Source: Oscillibacter sp. PC13 (GTDB lineage Bacteria; Bacillota; Clostridia; Oscillospirales; Oscillospiraceae). Taken from it: 64,000 nucleotides of DNA. Where the stretch lies: positions 124,001-188,000 of the forward strand of contig NZ_FOXE01000002.1 of assembly GCF_900115635.1 (NCBI RefSeq), given 5' to 3'. The notes under the pieces were generated by a model. The model ran no database searches, had not been told where the DNA came from, and saw only the letters and a program-made list of their open reading frames with translations. Position numbers and translations under genes: made by a program. This document shows, in pieces, positions 43,061-52,715 of this stretch (positions are counted from its first letter, which is position 1; the number at the start of each line of letters is the position of its first letter).

Positions 43061-45364
43061 TCAGTCTACCTGAATGGCCCGAACCACGCTGTCCTCCACG
43101 TACAGATCCGCCTCTTCCGTATAGGCGTGAGCCGCAGAAAGGCTCATCCATGTTCCGGTGGTACGATTATAGCAGGGAACGTCACTGGGAACTGTATAAG
43201 TCCGTCCGCTGACGGTCACGGCCCCCTCGCCGCTCCAAGCACTGTTGGGCACATCCCGCAGGCGGGTCAATGTCTTCAGGCTGGAGTAACCAGTACCGCG
43301 GCCATTCAGTGTCACTGCCACATAGGATCCATTGGTGACATTATAGCCAGTCTGGAAGGGGCCAACGGATTTGCCGTTGCCGTATTCCACCTCCAGCGTG
43401 GTCTTGCCGTTGACGGTCTCATAATGGCCGTTGACGCCGGGAGCCGGTTCCTCGTCCTCGTGTCCTTCATCAGGCACCCAGATCTTGCTGTCATCCCCGG
43501 CGCGAACAATTGCGCGGCCATAGTAGACCACACTGCCGCCGGCACTGCCCAGCACGATGATTTTTACCCGGCCGGCCCAATCCGTGGCGGCATAGGCAAT
43601 TTGGTTGGAGGGAATCAGCGCTCCGCCCAGCTGGCTGAGGCTGGTGGACTCCAGTCCATCCGCTCCCTTTTCAAAAATCATCACATTGTCAGCCAGGGCT
43701 TTACCGCCAAGTTTCTTGGCTGTGACGTCCAAGTCGCCGGAAACGCCGCCCGTCAGCCGGGTCAGCGCCAGTCCGTTCTTGTTGGAGCTGACGCGCACCA
43801 GCTGGCCGTCCAACTGTTCCGCTGTGGACTGGGAGATGCTGAGATCGCCCGTAACAGTGATGCCGCACAGCAGATTCACTGTAGCGCTGGAGGCAGAAAT
43901 AGACTTCACGATACCCATGGCATTGCCGGCGGCACCGCCTCCGCTGGCTTCAATGGCGCCTGCTACCTGATTGTCTTCCGTCAGCAGCAGGGTGATCTGG
44001 TCACCGGGTCGGAATTCGGACAACGTGTCCATCGCAGTGGACAGCACCTTGAACGAGTGGCCCATTACGGTGATCTCCGAGGGCTCCTTGGGGCTGGGCG
44101 TGCCGCTCTCATAGTAGCCGGTAATCCGGGTGTCGCACACACGGATTGTATTGGTGGCACTGGAGTAGGTGGCCACGTCGTACTTACGCATATCGCCGCC
44201 GCCCGCTTCCAGGCCGTTTTTATAGATTTTATAGCCGGTGGCGCCGCCAGCCAGGGAAGAAAAGCCTGTGGTGGAGCGGTCACTGTAGACAATCACCGCG
44301 GAGCTGGCAGTGCTTCCGCCGCCCACAAACACATACTCCACGCTGCCGCTGGAGCCCAGATACAGGGTAATGGAGGTGCCTGCATTCAGCCAGGAGTATG
44401 CCTCGCCCCAAGTGGTTTCCTTGCCGTTGTAGTACGTGGAAATGTCGCTGGACATCGTGTATTTGTTGCCGTTGATGTCCGTCAACTGCGTGGCCTTTGC
44501 AGTGGACAGGGTAATCACGCGGCTGGTGCCCACAGCATCCGGTACAAAGGTCAATACCTTCCCCTGCTTATCCAGAATCAATGTCCCCTTAAAGCCATTG
44601 AGCGAACCATTGGAGGTCTTTCCGGAGGCCAGTTGGTAGATCTCCCCGCTGGACAGCTCCAGGGCATTGTCCTTTCCATCCGGGCCATCCGCAGTAGCGG
44701 AAATCAGCATGGTGTTTGTGATCGTCTGTCCCAGTGTGGCGGCATATGATCCGCCCTCTGCCATGTCCGCCCGCAGCAGGTTCAAAAACAGCCTGGCCGC
44801 CTGGCCCCGGTTCAGTGCCGCGTAGCCGTCAGTGGAGACGCCGTCAGTAAGGCCGATGATGGCCGCCTCCGCCATGTAGCTCTCCGGCCAGATACCGCCC
44901 AGGTTTTCATCCTTGTATCCCAGAAGGCGCATCAGAATGGTCACCGCCTGGCCCACCGTCACCGTACGGTCCGGATGGAACTTTCCGTCGGCATAGCCGG
45001 CAATAATGCCCTTGCCCTTGGCGGCCATATTGATGTAGGCCGCCGCCCAGTGGGAGGGCTTCACATCCGGAAACACCGTCACCGTGCGGTAACGGCCCAG
45101 TTCCCCCTCTCCATTCATGGCGTATACCGCCATCTTGCAGAACTGGGCGCGATTGAGCGCTGTGCCGGGGCGGAAAGTCCCGTCGCCGTAACCATCCACC
45201 ACACCCAGAAGGCGCATGGACTCCACGGCCACAGAGGTATCCTTGTCGTTCACATCCCGGAACGTAACCGTGTCTGTACTGGCGGCCCCCGCCGGCAGCG
45301 CCAGCATGGAGACCGCCATGCAGACTGTCAGCAGCAGACTTAAGATTCTTTTCTTCATCATCAT
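43061..45364 (-). CDS. S-layer homology (SLH) domain surface protein
   Basis: 767 aa. A signal peptide ends at about residue 28 (LPAGAAS). Three SLH domains cover residues about 32-205, with the recurring GYGDGTFRPGTALNRAQ and GYADGKFHPDRTVTVGQ pattern, and bind pyruvylated secondary cell-wall polymer. The remaining 560 residues are Ser/Thr/Gly-rich beta-type sequence that I do not recognise. It lies 13 nt downstream of the MacB permease gene on the same strand and could be the last gene of that operon. Confidence 0.92.
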   Translation of the reverse strand: MMMKKRILSLLLTVCMAVSMLALPAGAASTDTVTFRDVNDKDTSVAVESMRLLGVVDGYGDGTFRPGTALNRAQFCKMAVYAMNGEGELGRYRTVTVFPDVKPSHWAAAYINMAAKGKGIIAGYADGKFHPDRTVTVGQAVTILMRLLGYKDENLGGIWPESYMAEAAIIGLTDGVSTDGYAALNRGQAARLFLNLLRADMAEGGSYAATLGQTITNTMLISATADGPDGKDNALELSSGEIYQLASGKTSNGSLNGFKGTLILDKQGKVLTFVPDAVGTSRVITLSTAKATQLTDINGNKYTMSSDISTYYNGKETTWGEAYSWLNAGTSITLYLGSSGSVEYVFVGGGSTASSAVIVYSDRSTTGFSSLAGGATGYKIYKNGLEAGGGDMRKYDVATYSSATNTIRVCDTRITGYYESGTPSPKEPSEITVMGHSFKVLSTAMDTLSEFRPGDQITLLLTEDNQVAGAIEASGGGAAGNAMGIVKSISASSATVNLLCGITVTGDLSISQSTAEQLDGQLVRVSSNKNGLALTRLTGGVSGDLDVTAKKLGGKALADNVMIFEKGADGLESTSLSQLGGALIPSNQIAYAATDWAGRVKIIVLGSAGGSVVYYGRAIVRAGDDSKIWVPDEGHEDEEPAPGVNGHYETVNGKTTLEVEYGNGKSVGPFQTGYNVTNGSYVAVTLNGRGTGYSSLKTLTRLRDVPNSAWSGEGAVTVSGRTYTVPSDVPCYNRTTGTWMSLSAAHAYTEEADLYVEDSVVRAIQVD

Positions 45365-45377
45365 TTTTCTCTCCCTC

Positions 45378-46640
45378 TTACTCCGCCCGCAGGGCTTCCA
45401 CAGGCTGAAGGTTGGATGCTTTCACCGCCGGATAGATGCCAAACACAATTCCCAGTGCCACCGACAGGCTGAACGCGCAGGCGGTAATCCACGCCGCCGG
45501 ATAGATGGTCATTTGGAACATCAGTTTTCCCACAACCAAACTGCCTGCGGTCCCCAGCAGAATTCCAAAAATGCCGCCGATGCCGCAGAGCATGGCCGCT
45601 TCAATCAGGAATTGGGTCACGATAGAACTGCGCTGGGCGCCGATCGCCCGGCGGATGCCGATCTCCCTCGTCCTCTCTGTAACGGTCACCAGCATGATGT
45701 TCATAATGCCGATGCCTCCCACCAGCAGGGAGATGGCCGCAATCCCGCCCAATACCAGGGAAATCATGCCCATTTGCTCGTTCTGGTACTGCTGCCACTG
45801 GTTCTGGGGATAGACGTTGTAACCGCCGGTATTGGTGTTCACCAAACCCTTTAAAAAACCGCCGATGCGGGAACTTGCTTCCACCATGGCGTCAGCGCTG
45901 CGGGCCTTCACCACAAACTCCGAGGAAACCTCGCTTCCCAGAAGCCGGTTGGCTGTGTATGGGAATACGATAAAGTTGTCAATATACCGGCCGCTGCCGC
46001 TGTCTTCTCCCATTCGGGCTGCATAAACTCCCACCACATCGAAGTTTTGCCCGTTGACTTGCAGGGTCTTTCCCACCGGATCCACGGAACCAAAAAAAGT
46101 CTTGGCAGCCATCGCACCCATCACGCACACCTGATTATAGCGGCTGCTGTCCAATGCCGTCAAATCCCGGCCCTTTTGGACCGTCAGATTGTTGCAGATG
46201 CTGTACTGGTCACTGCCCAGATACAACGACGGAGGAAAATCCCCAGTGGGGTTCCCCTGCTCGTCATAGCTGTACTGCATGTTGGAGCTGTTTTTGGTAC
46301 CATAGACCACCGTTGCGCTAAAGGAACCTGTAGGGGTGATGCCCATCACATAATCCTTGATTCCGTTGCAGTAATCATATAAGTCCGGAAAGTAGTCCTT
46401 GGCCATACTGTTGCCATCTTCGTCCACCATCCAGCTGTATATGCTGACGGTAAGCTGGTTGCTGCCCATGGCAGCATATTGTTCCATGGTCTTTTCCGTA
46501 TAGCCGTTCATCGCGGACACAATGGTCATGACCGCTGCGATACCGATGATGATGCCCAGCATCGTCAAAACAGACCGGCCCTTTTTGCCCAGAATGGATT
46601 TCCACGCCATTTTCACAGCCTGCCGGATATTCACAGCCAA
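45378..46640 (-). CDS. MacB-type ABC transporter permease
   Basis: 420 aa: one N-terminal membrane helix (after WKSILGKKGRSVLTMLGIII), a large MacB_PCD extracytoplasmic domain, and three C-terminal FtsX-type helices (including GGIGIMNIMLVTVTERTREI). It works with the ATPase and adaptor genes upstream in export of peptides, toxins or antibiotics. It overlaps the ATPase stop by 10 nt. Confidence 0.95.
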   Translation of the reverse strand: MAVNIRQAVKMAWKSILGKKGRSVLTMLGIIIGIAAVMTIVSAMNGYTEKTMEQYAAMGSNQLTVSIYSWMVDEDGNSMAKDYFPDLYDYCNGIKDYVMGITPTGSFSATVVYGTKNSSNMQYSYDEQGNPTGDFPPSLYLGSDQYSICNNLTVQKGRDLTALDSSRYNQVCVMGAMAAKTFFGSVDPVGKTLQVNGQNFDVVGVYAARMGEDSGSGRYIDNFIVFPYTANRLLGSEVSSEFVVKARSADAMVEASSRIGGFLKGLVNTNTGGYNVYPQNQWQQYQNEQMGMISLVLGGIAAISLLVGGIGIMNIMLVTVTERTREIGIRRAIGAQRSSIVTQFLIEAAMLCGIGGIFGILLGTAGSLVVGKLMFQMTIYPAAWITACAFSLSVALGIVFGIYPAVKASNLQPVEALRAE

Positions 46641-47332
46641 TCCACCTCCTGGACCTCGTCTTTTACGATTTTGCCGTCCTGCAGCCGCACAATGCGGCGG
46701 GCCGTGGCGGCAATTCCGTTGTCATGGGTGATGAGAATCACCGTACTGCCCTCCCGGTTCAATTGCTGAAGGAACTGCAGCACCTCGTGGCCCGTGTGGG
46801 AATCCAGGGCGCCGGTAGGCTCATCTGCCATGATAATGGGGGGCTTGGTGGCAATGGCCCGGGCAATCGCCACCCGCTGCTGCTGGCCGCCGGACATCTC
46901 CGTGGGTTTGTGCTTCACGCGCCCTGCCAATCCCACCCGCTCGAGAGCCTCCATCGCCATATCATGGCGGTCATCCGCATTGATCCCCTGATAAATCAGC
47001 GGCAGTTCCACATTCTCCAGTACTGTCAGGCTTTGAATTAAATTATACTGCTGAAAGATGAATCCGATCTGTTTGTTGCGGATCAAAGAGAGTTCCTTGT
47101 CCGTCAGCTCCCGTACATCCGTGCCGTCCAGGAAGTAATCTCCACGGGTGGGAATGTCCAGGCAGCCCAAGACATTCATCATGGTGGACTTGCCGGAGCC
47201 CGACTGGCCCACCACTGCCACGAACTCTCCCTTTTCGATGGTAAGCGAGACACCGTCCAACGCACGGACCTCACTTTCCAGTCCTTCACCGTAAATCTTA
47301 TAGACGGTCCGCAGTTCTACCAAATGTGCCAT
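46631..47332 (-). CDS. MacB-type ABC transporter ATP-binding protein
   Basis: 233 aa. Walker [11 protein letters not shown]-loop FIFQQYNLI, signature [14 protein letters not shown] and Walker [13 protein letters not shown] are all intact. The start at 47332 ([12 protein letters not shown]) lies 4 nt past the adaptor stop; the longer frame to 47614 overlaps the adaptor gene in a non-coding frame. Confidence 0.96.
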   Translation of the reverse strand: MAHLVELRTVYKIYGEGLESEVRALDGVSLTIEKGEFVAVVGQSGSGKSTMMNVLGCLDIPTRGDYFLDGTDVRELTDKELSLIRNKQIGFIFQQYNLIQSLTVLENVELPLIYQGINADDRHDMAMEALERVGLAGRVKHKPTEMSGGQQQRVAIARAIATKPPIIMADEPTGALDSHTGHEVLQFLQQLNREGSTVILITHDNGIAATARRIVRLQDGKIVKDEVQEVDWL

Positions 47333-47336
47333 GGCA

Positions 47337-49025
47337 TCAACCCCAGGCCTCGGCGGACTGAATCTGTGTGAAGACCTCCGTCCCCTCTTCCACGCCGGAT
47401 TTAATTTCCACGTTATAGTTGTCTGAAATACCGATTTCCACCGGCACAGCCCAGAAGCCCTCTGGGATCTCCTCATCCACCATCGGGGTGTCGATGGCAT
47501 TCTCCGGCCGGTTTCCGGAGACGAACACCACATTGATGGTGGTGCCGTCCTCCTGAGCCACAGTCCGCACGGATTGCAGCGGCAGTACCAGGCAGTTGTC
47601 GTTCTCGCTGGCAACCAATGTGTAGTTAATATAGCTGTTCACCTGGATGCTGCCCTCCGTATTGTCCACAGCGATGGTAATGGGGTATGTCGCCACGCCG
47701 TTGTTGACGGTACTGGACAGGCTGACGGTTTCCACCGTGCCAAAGCCTGATGTTCCCCACTGATCCAGGTTGACCGACATACCAGGCTTGATATAGCTGA
47801 TATTTCGCTCATCCACATTGGCGGTAACTGTAATCATGGAAGTATCCGAAATCGTGACCACCGCCGTGTTGGCTGCAATTTCCTCGCCCGGCTGCATGGT
47901 CAGTCCAATGACCATGCCATCGATGGGCGCCAAGGCATTGCAGTTGGCCAGATTCTTCTGAGCGGTTTCCAAGTCCTCCCGGGCCGTCTCCAAATTCTGC
48001 TGGATCGTGAAAATTTCCGCTTCGCTCTCCTCTCCGTCAATGCGCACAAGCACTTGCCCGGCAGACACCTGCAGATAGTTCACCAAGCTGCTGGAGATGA
48101 CAGTGCCAGAGACTGTGGAGGTCAAATCACCGGTGCGGTAATAGGCCAGCTTGCCGGCCTCATAGGGATAGACAGTTTCTCCTCCGACTGTAATAACAGC
48201 AGAGGCCACCATATCTGCCGTCAAGGCACCCTCATTGCTGACAACAATGTCGGCAGAGAAAAGCTTGGATCCCTCCGGCGTAATGCGGCTTACCATATGT
48301 ACCGCTTCCACCGTACCCGGAATTGTCGTCATCAGGGCAGGGATGGACACCTCCACCGTCTGGCCGGCCTTGATGTCTCCGGCATAAGCATAGCTGTAAT
48401 ACTGCTCCAGCCGCAATCGCGTGTCATCAGACAGTGTCGCCACCTTGTCACCTTTATTGATGGTGTCGCCGGGATTCAGCGTTACCACGTCCATCAGCTT
48501 CCCGGGATAGCCGGCGGACAGATTCAATCCCGCAATGTCCTTCTGGGCCTGAGAAAGCTGTTTCTCATAGCCCTCCACATTACTGCGGGCCTTCTGCACG
48601 GCGGTCTCCGCCGCCGGGGAGTCAATATTGAACAGAGGTGTACCGGCAGTCACCTGCTGCCCCTCTGTTACCAGCACATCCAGCACAGTTCCCACCGTTG
48701 TCAGGGTAATGGTCTCACTGCTTTTGGCCTTGGTCAAGCCGCTGCCCTCCACAGTAGAGGTGATGGCACCGTACTGAACCACGTCTGTCACAACTTGGGA
48801 CTCTCCTCCCTTTTTACCGCCGAACAGCTTCAGCAAAATCAACGCCGCGGCGACCAGAAGAACCAGGAAAACGCACAGGCGGATGATCCGCCGCCGCTTC
48901 TTTCTGGGCATGTTCTTCCATATTCCTTTTTTTCCGGCTCCCTCTGTGGGGATGGTTTCTTCCTGCAGGGTCTCCGGACTGGACTCCATCTGCACCAGAG
49001 TCTCTTGATCTTTGACGTCTGCCAT
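47337..49025 (-). CDS. HlyD/MacA-type efflux adaptor protein
   Basis: 562 aa. A cytoplasmic acidic N-terminus and one membrane helix (residues about 50-66) are followed by a lipoyl/barrel-sandwich pair (TVLDVLVTEGQQVTAGTPLF and NALAPIDGMVIGLTMQPGEE) around two coiled-coil segments, then beta-barrel domains. It is longer than E. coli MacA (about 370 aa) because of a duplicated lipoyl-barrel region. First gene of the efflux operon, with a good GAGGAGA ribosome site. Confidence 0.92.
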   Translation of the reverse strand: MADVKDQETLVQMESSPETLQEETIPTEGAGKKGIWKNMPRKKRRRIIRLCVFLVLLVAAALILLKLFGGKKGGESQVVTDVVQYGAITSTVEGSGLTKAKSSETITLTTVGTVLDVLVTEGQQVTAGTPLFNIDSPAAETAVQKARSNVEGYEKQLSQAQKDIAGLNLSAGYPGKLMDVVTLNPGDTINKGDKVATLSDDTRLRLEQYYSYAYAGDIKAGQTVEVSIPALMTTIPGTVEAVHMVSRITPEGSKLFSADIVVSNEGALTADMVASAVITVGGETVYPYEAGKLAYYRTGDLTSTVSGTVISSSLVNYLQVSAGQVLVRIDGEESEAEIFTIQQNLETAREDLETAQKNLANCNALAPIDGMVIGLTMQPGEEIAANTAVVTISDTSMITVTANVDERNISYIKPGMSVNLDQWGTSGFGTVETVSLSSTVNNGVATYPITIAVDNTEGSIQVNSYINYTLVASENDNCLVLPLQSVRTVAQEDGTTINVVFVSGNRPENAIDTPMVDEEIPEGFWAVPVEIGISDNYNVEIKSGVEEGTEVFTQIQSAEAWG

Positions 49026-49056
49026 TGATATAATCTCCTCTTCTTTGCGATTCCAC

Positions 49057-49089
49057 GTGAACTGTACTGCAAATGCTAGTACAGTTCAC
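49057..49089. promoter_or_regulatory. Perfect 12-bp palindromic operator of the efflux operon
   Basis: GTGAACTGTACT (49057-49068) and its exact complement (49078-49089) around 9 nt, about 35 nt upstream of the adaptor gene. A -10-like TATAGT of the minus strand (49088-49093) touches its edge. The layout fits a TetR/MarR-type repressor site; no such regulator gene is adjacent. Confidence 0.65.
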
Positions 49090-49233
49090 TATACAAAGCA
49101 ACAACAAAACGGTTACAGTTTCGCGCCGCCGTTCCGCGTACGCCGGGCAATGTATGCTGCTTTTATAGAATAGACGATGAAGCCGCAGAAAAAGTTACCG
49201 GATGCCTGTGTTTTTTATTCCTGCGCATATGGG

Positions 49234-49265
49234 AAAGGCCGCTCCCATAGGGAGCGGCCTTTTTT
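49234..49265. terminator. Terminator of the TAXI TRAP operon
   Basis: Stem AAAGGCCGCTCC (49234-49245) with 49251-49262, then more T on the plus strand. It sits between the TRAP permease end and the efflux operon promoter. The T run is on the plus strand and the minus side has only AAA/TTT in the stem, so termination of the minus-strand operon is likely but not ideal. Confidence 0.7.
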
Positions 49266-49279
49266 CAAGAAAACGATGG

Positions 49280-51250
49280 TTATTGGACAGCGGCGTTCCG
49301 CTTGGAAACTGCGCGCTGGTAGAAAATCACACCGGCTACAATCGCAAATCCCGTCACGTCGCTGACAGTGCCGGGAATCATCATCCCAAGGCCGCCGGCC
49401 ACCAGCGCCAGCCGCAGCACCACGGGAATGGGACGGTACAGGAAGCCGTTGAGGGCAGCCGCCACGCCGAACAGGCCAATGAGGGCGCTGATCACAATCT
49501 GCACCACCTGAAAGGCACTGGTGACATTGACCAGCAGCATCGCGGGGTTCATGGCAAAGATGTAGGGTACAATAAACGCAGCAATGGCCAATTTGGTGGC
49601 ATTAATGCCGGTCTTCATGGGGTCCGCCTTGGCGATGGCACTGCCAGCGTAAGCCGCCAGGGCTACAGGCGGTGTGATATCCGCCACGATGCCGAAGTAA
49701 AACACGAAGAAGTGGGCCGCCATGGTGGTCACGCCGATGGCCGGGTTGGTCAGAATCGGCGCGCAGGTGGCCGCCATGATACAGTAATTGGCTGTGGTGG
49801 GCACGCCCATGCCCAACACGATGCAGCACAGCATGGTCAGCACCAGGGCAATCATCATATGGCCGCCGGAGACGGAGACGATGGCAGTAATCAGTTTAGA
49901 GGCCAGACCGGTAACCGTAATGCAGCCGGCCACTACGCCCGCCATGGCACAAGCAACGGCCACCGTGATGGTACCCTTGCCGCCAGCCTCCAGCGCATCC
50001 AGGAATTTTCCGAAGGTCAGCCGATCATCCTTGTTGATAACGCCCACCAGAATCGCAATGCCGATGGCTACGGCAGCAGAGAACTGCATGGTCTTTAAAT
50101 TCAGTGTTACCAGCACCACCAGCACCACCAGCGGTGCCAACAGATAGATTTTTTTAATCAACTCCCGAAACTTGGGCAGTTCCTCTTTGGGGATACCCTT
50201 CAGCCCCAGTTTCCGGGCTTCCAGATGGACGGCGATATAAATCCCGGTAAAGTAGAGAACAGCGGGCAGGATCGCAGTAACCGCCACCGTGGCATAAGGA
50301 ACATCCATATACTCCGCCATCAAAAACGCAGCAGCGCCCATAATGGGCGGCATAATCTGGCCGCCGGTGGAAGCAGCGGCCTCCACGGCTCCGGCAAACT
50401 CCGGTTTGTAGCCAGTTTTTTTCATCATGGGAATGGTCACGGAGCCAGTGGTAACGGTGTTGCCCACAGAGGAGCCGGACACCATGCCGCACAGGGCGGA
50501 AGAGATGACCGCCACCTTGGCCGGACCGCCAGCAGATGCGCCGGCAATCGAGTTGGCCAGGCTGATGAAAAACTGCGCAATGCCCGTACGCTCCAAAAAC
50601 GCGCCGAAGATAATGAACACCACGATGTATTTGGCGCAGACATTGATTGGGGTGTTCATCACACCGGTCGTTGTATAAAACAAATTATAAATGACCAGCT
50701 TCCACTGAACCTGGGTAAAGGTATACGCCAGCAGTGCTCCCACCACGCAGAGGATAGGAATGCCGACGCTCCGGCGGCACAATTCAATCAGCGCCAGGAT
50801 TCCCAGAATACCCACCACCAGCAGCAGCGGCTCTTTGGTGGCCCGAAGGGAAAGCTTAATGATCCGCTCCGCGTTAAAGGCATAGTAGAAGAAAGAGCCC
50901 GCCCCCAGTACCATGATCACCACATCATACCAAGGCATCGAATTGGGCCTGACATGGTGCTTGAACATAGGAAAGTTCAGATATCCCATGATAATAATGG
51001 ATGCCAAAAACACAGACAGGCGGAATTCCGGCAGAGCCGTGCTGAACAGTGTCACGTAAATGCTGTATATAGAAAACGCCACCATAGCAAAGCGGACCAG
51101 TTGCCGGGGGGTTCCCTCCCAGACGCGGGTATTGGACTCCCGGTCATACTTCTTCATGACCTCCGCCACATCTGCAGCACTGCCAACAGCATTGTCATCC
51201 GCAGGCGCAGTCTCTATGGGAGCCTTCGTCTCTTTTTTCCAAAAGCTCAT
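49280..51250 (-). CDS. TRAP transporter fused permease (4TM/12TM, TAXI type)
   Basis: 656 aa, combining DctQ-like and DctM-like membrane parts in one chain, as usual for TAXI systems. There are about 16-18 membrane segments; family segments include GMVSGSSVGNTVTTGSVTIP, GGQIMPPIMGAAAFLMAEY and MGVPTTANYCIMAATCAPIL. The substrate is unknown; TAXI systems of known function carry glutamate or other organic acids. It follows the binding-protein gene after a 149-nt gap containing a strong hairpin. Confidence 0.95.
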   Translation of the reverse strand: MSFWKKETKAPIETAPADDNAVGSAADVAEVMKKYDRESNTRVWEGTPRQLVRFAMVAFSIYSIYVTLFSTALPEFRLSVFLASIIIMGYLNFPMFKHHVRPNSMPWYDVVIMVLGAGSFFYYAFNAERIIKLSLRATKEPLLLVVGILGILALIELCRRSVGIPILCVVGALLAYTFTQVQWKLVIYNLFYTTTGVMNTPINVCAKYIVVFIIFGAFLERTGIAQFFISLANSIAGASAGGPAKVAVISSALCGMVSGSSVGNTVTTGSVTIPMMKKTGYKPEFAGAVEAAASTGGQIMPPIMGAAAFLMAEYMDVPYATVAVTAILPAVLYFTGIYIAVHLEARKLGLKGIPKEELPKFRELIKKIYLLAPLVVLVVLVTLNLKTMQFSAAVAIGIAILVGVINKDDRLTFGKFLDALEAGGKGTITVAVACAMAGVVAGCITVTGLASKLITAIVSVSGGHMMIALVLTMLCCIVLGMGVPTTANYCIMAATCAPILTNPAIGVTTMAAHFFVFYFGIVADITPPVALAAYAGSAIAKADPMKTGINATKLAIAAFIVPYIFAMNPAMLLVNVTSAFQVVQIVISALIGLFGVAAALNGFLYRPIPVVLRLALVAGGLGMMIPGTVSDVTGFAIVAGVIFYQRAVSKRNAAVQ

Positions 51251-51343
51251 GCAATCTCCTCATTTCTCAGTTTCTCACGCGGAATGCATGACGGCGCACG
51301 CCGCTGGCATACGTCCTCATCCATTCCGAAAAATTGACAAGGA

Positions 51344-51369
51344 CTGCGGCGGGATTTTTCCCGCCGCAG
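51344..51369 (-). terminator. 11-bp intercistronic hairpin between TAXI binding protein and permease
   Basis: Perfect stem CTGCGGCGGGA/TCCCGCCGCAG (51344-51354 and 51359-51369), loop TTTT. No T run follows directly on the minus strand, so it is more likely an mRNA stabiliser or partial stop than a full terminator. It parallels the dctP-dctQ hairpin at 4293. Confidence 0.6.
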
Positions 51370-51399
51370 CCGCTTGGCATTTTCATTCGTGGCAGTTTC

Positions 51400-52422
51400 T
51401 TATTTGGTGGGGACTTCCAAGCCCTTTTCTGCAAAGTACTTGGCCGCGCCGGGATGATAGGGAACATCGGTCACACCGGCAGCAAATTCCAGGTTCAATT
51501 CTCCGCCCTTGGCATGCACGCCGGTGATGGCGTCAACATTCTCAAACACGCCGGAAACGAAGTTATACACATCCTCGTCGGCCACATCGTCCCGGGCGAT
51601 GACCACTGCGCTGACCGCCACGGTGGTGGTGTCGGACTCCAGACCATACACGTCCGCGGGAATGGTATATTCACTGTAATAGGGAGACTTGGCAATCAGA
51701 GCGTCAATATGCTCCTTGTCCAGGCTCACCAGATAGGTGGGCTTGGATCTGGCCAGCTCGGTGATGGCAGTGGTGGGAGCGCCGGCCACCACGAAGGCAG
51801 CGTCAATCTTGCCGTCCTTCAAAGACTCCGCACTGTCGCCGAAGCCCTGGTAGGTGGGGTTGATGTCCGCTTCCGTCAGGCCATAGGCACCCAGAACGTC
51901 AATGGCGTTGTACCACACGCCGGAGCCGGAGTCGCCGATGGAGACATTCTTACCCTTCAGATCCGCCACAGTTTTGATGCTGGGATCCACAGTGACAATC
52001 TGCACCTGCTCCATATACAGAGCAGCCACGGTGGAGAAGCAGTCCACCTTGCCAGTCTCAGCAAACAGGTTTGTACCGTTATAGGCGTAGCTCATGACAT
52101 CGGACTGGACAAAGCCCAACTGGGCGCCTTCCATATCCATCAGCTCAATGTTGCCTTGGGAGCCCTTACCCTCCACGGCGGTCACCTGGGTGCCGGTGGA
52201 ACTGCTGACCTGACCGGCCAGCACAGTGCCGAAGGCAAAATAAGTGCCGGAAGAACCGCCGGTGGTGAACTTCAGCTCACTGCCAGTAGATGCAGGGACC
52301 TGGGTGTCACCCTGCTCAGCGGGCTCCTTCGTATCATCCGCAGCGGGCTGATCGCCGCCGCAGCCGACCAAGACAGAGGCCATCATCAAAACGGCCAGGA
52401 ACAAAGACAAGTACTTCTTCAT
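51400..52422 (-). CDS. TAXI-family TRAP substrate-binding lipoprotein
   Basis: 340 aa. The lipoprotein signal ends in LVGCGG (Cys21), with an acidic linker, then the TAXI domain: TGGSSGTYFAFGTVLA near residue 55, QSDVMSYAYNG, and KGKNVSIGDSGSGVWYNA. It delivers the ligand to the fused permease. First gene of the operon, behind a good promoter. Confidence 0.95.
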   Translation of the reverse strand: MKKYLSLFLAVLMMASVLVGCGGDQPAADDTKEPAEQGDTQVPASTGSELKFTTGGSSGTYFAFGTVLAGQVSSSTGTQVTAVEGKGSQGNIELMDMEGAQLGFVQSDVMSYAYNGTNLFAETGKVDCFSTVAALYMEQVQIVTVDPSIKTVADLKGKNVSIGDSGSGVWYNAIDVLGAYGLTEADINPTYQGFGDSAESLKDGKIDAAFVVAGAPTTAITELARSKPTYLVSLDKEHIDALIAKSPYYSEYTIPADVYGLESDTTTVAVSAVVIARDDVADEDVYNFVSGVFENVDAITGVHAKGGELNLEFAAGVTDVPYHPGAAKYFAEKGLEVPTK

Positions 52423-52477
52423 TTCTCAAATCCTCTTTCCAACATTTTCAACATGCATCATGCATATCACTTTGCAT

Positions 52478-52506
52478 ATCATACCGCACCCTCTTTCATT
52501 TTTCAA
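52478..52506 (-). promoter_or_regulatory. TAXI operon promoter
   Basis: -35 TTGAAA (52501-52506), 17 bp, -10 TATGAT (52478-52483) on the minus strand. Upstream, TTTGCAAGC (52533-52541) and its inverse GCTTGCAAA (52595-52603), plus TTTCATGAAA at 52581-52590, are possible regulator sites. The 293-nt gap has no gene. Confidence 0.7.
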
Positions 52507-52665
52507 GACTTTTTCCAATCTTTTCGCATTCTTTTGCAAGCAAGTGCCAGTCGTCTTGCATTTTTTGCTGAATTTTCATTTTTCATGAAAGAACGCTTGC
52601 AAACGACGTCATCTTTTACAAAAGCAGGGCAATTATCGTCACAATCCGCCATCATTTTTGACAAC

Positions 52666-52697
52666 GAAAGGGGTCTGCCTCACAGCAGACCCCTTTC
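52666..52697 (-). terminator. pyc terminator
   Basis: 13-bp stem (GAAAGGGGTCTGC at 52666-52678 with 52685-52697), loop CTCACA, 18 nt beyond the pyc stop. Confidence 0.85.
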
Positions 52698-52715
52698 AGA
52701 ACATTCAAAAGCGCT

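Noticed and set aside
43013-44749. 578-aa plus-strand frame opposite the SLH gene
   Set aside because: Antisense to a protein with a clear signal peptide and SLH domains; no ribosome site.
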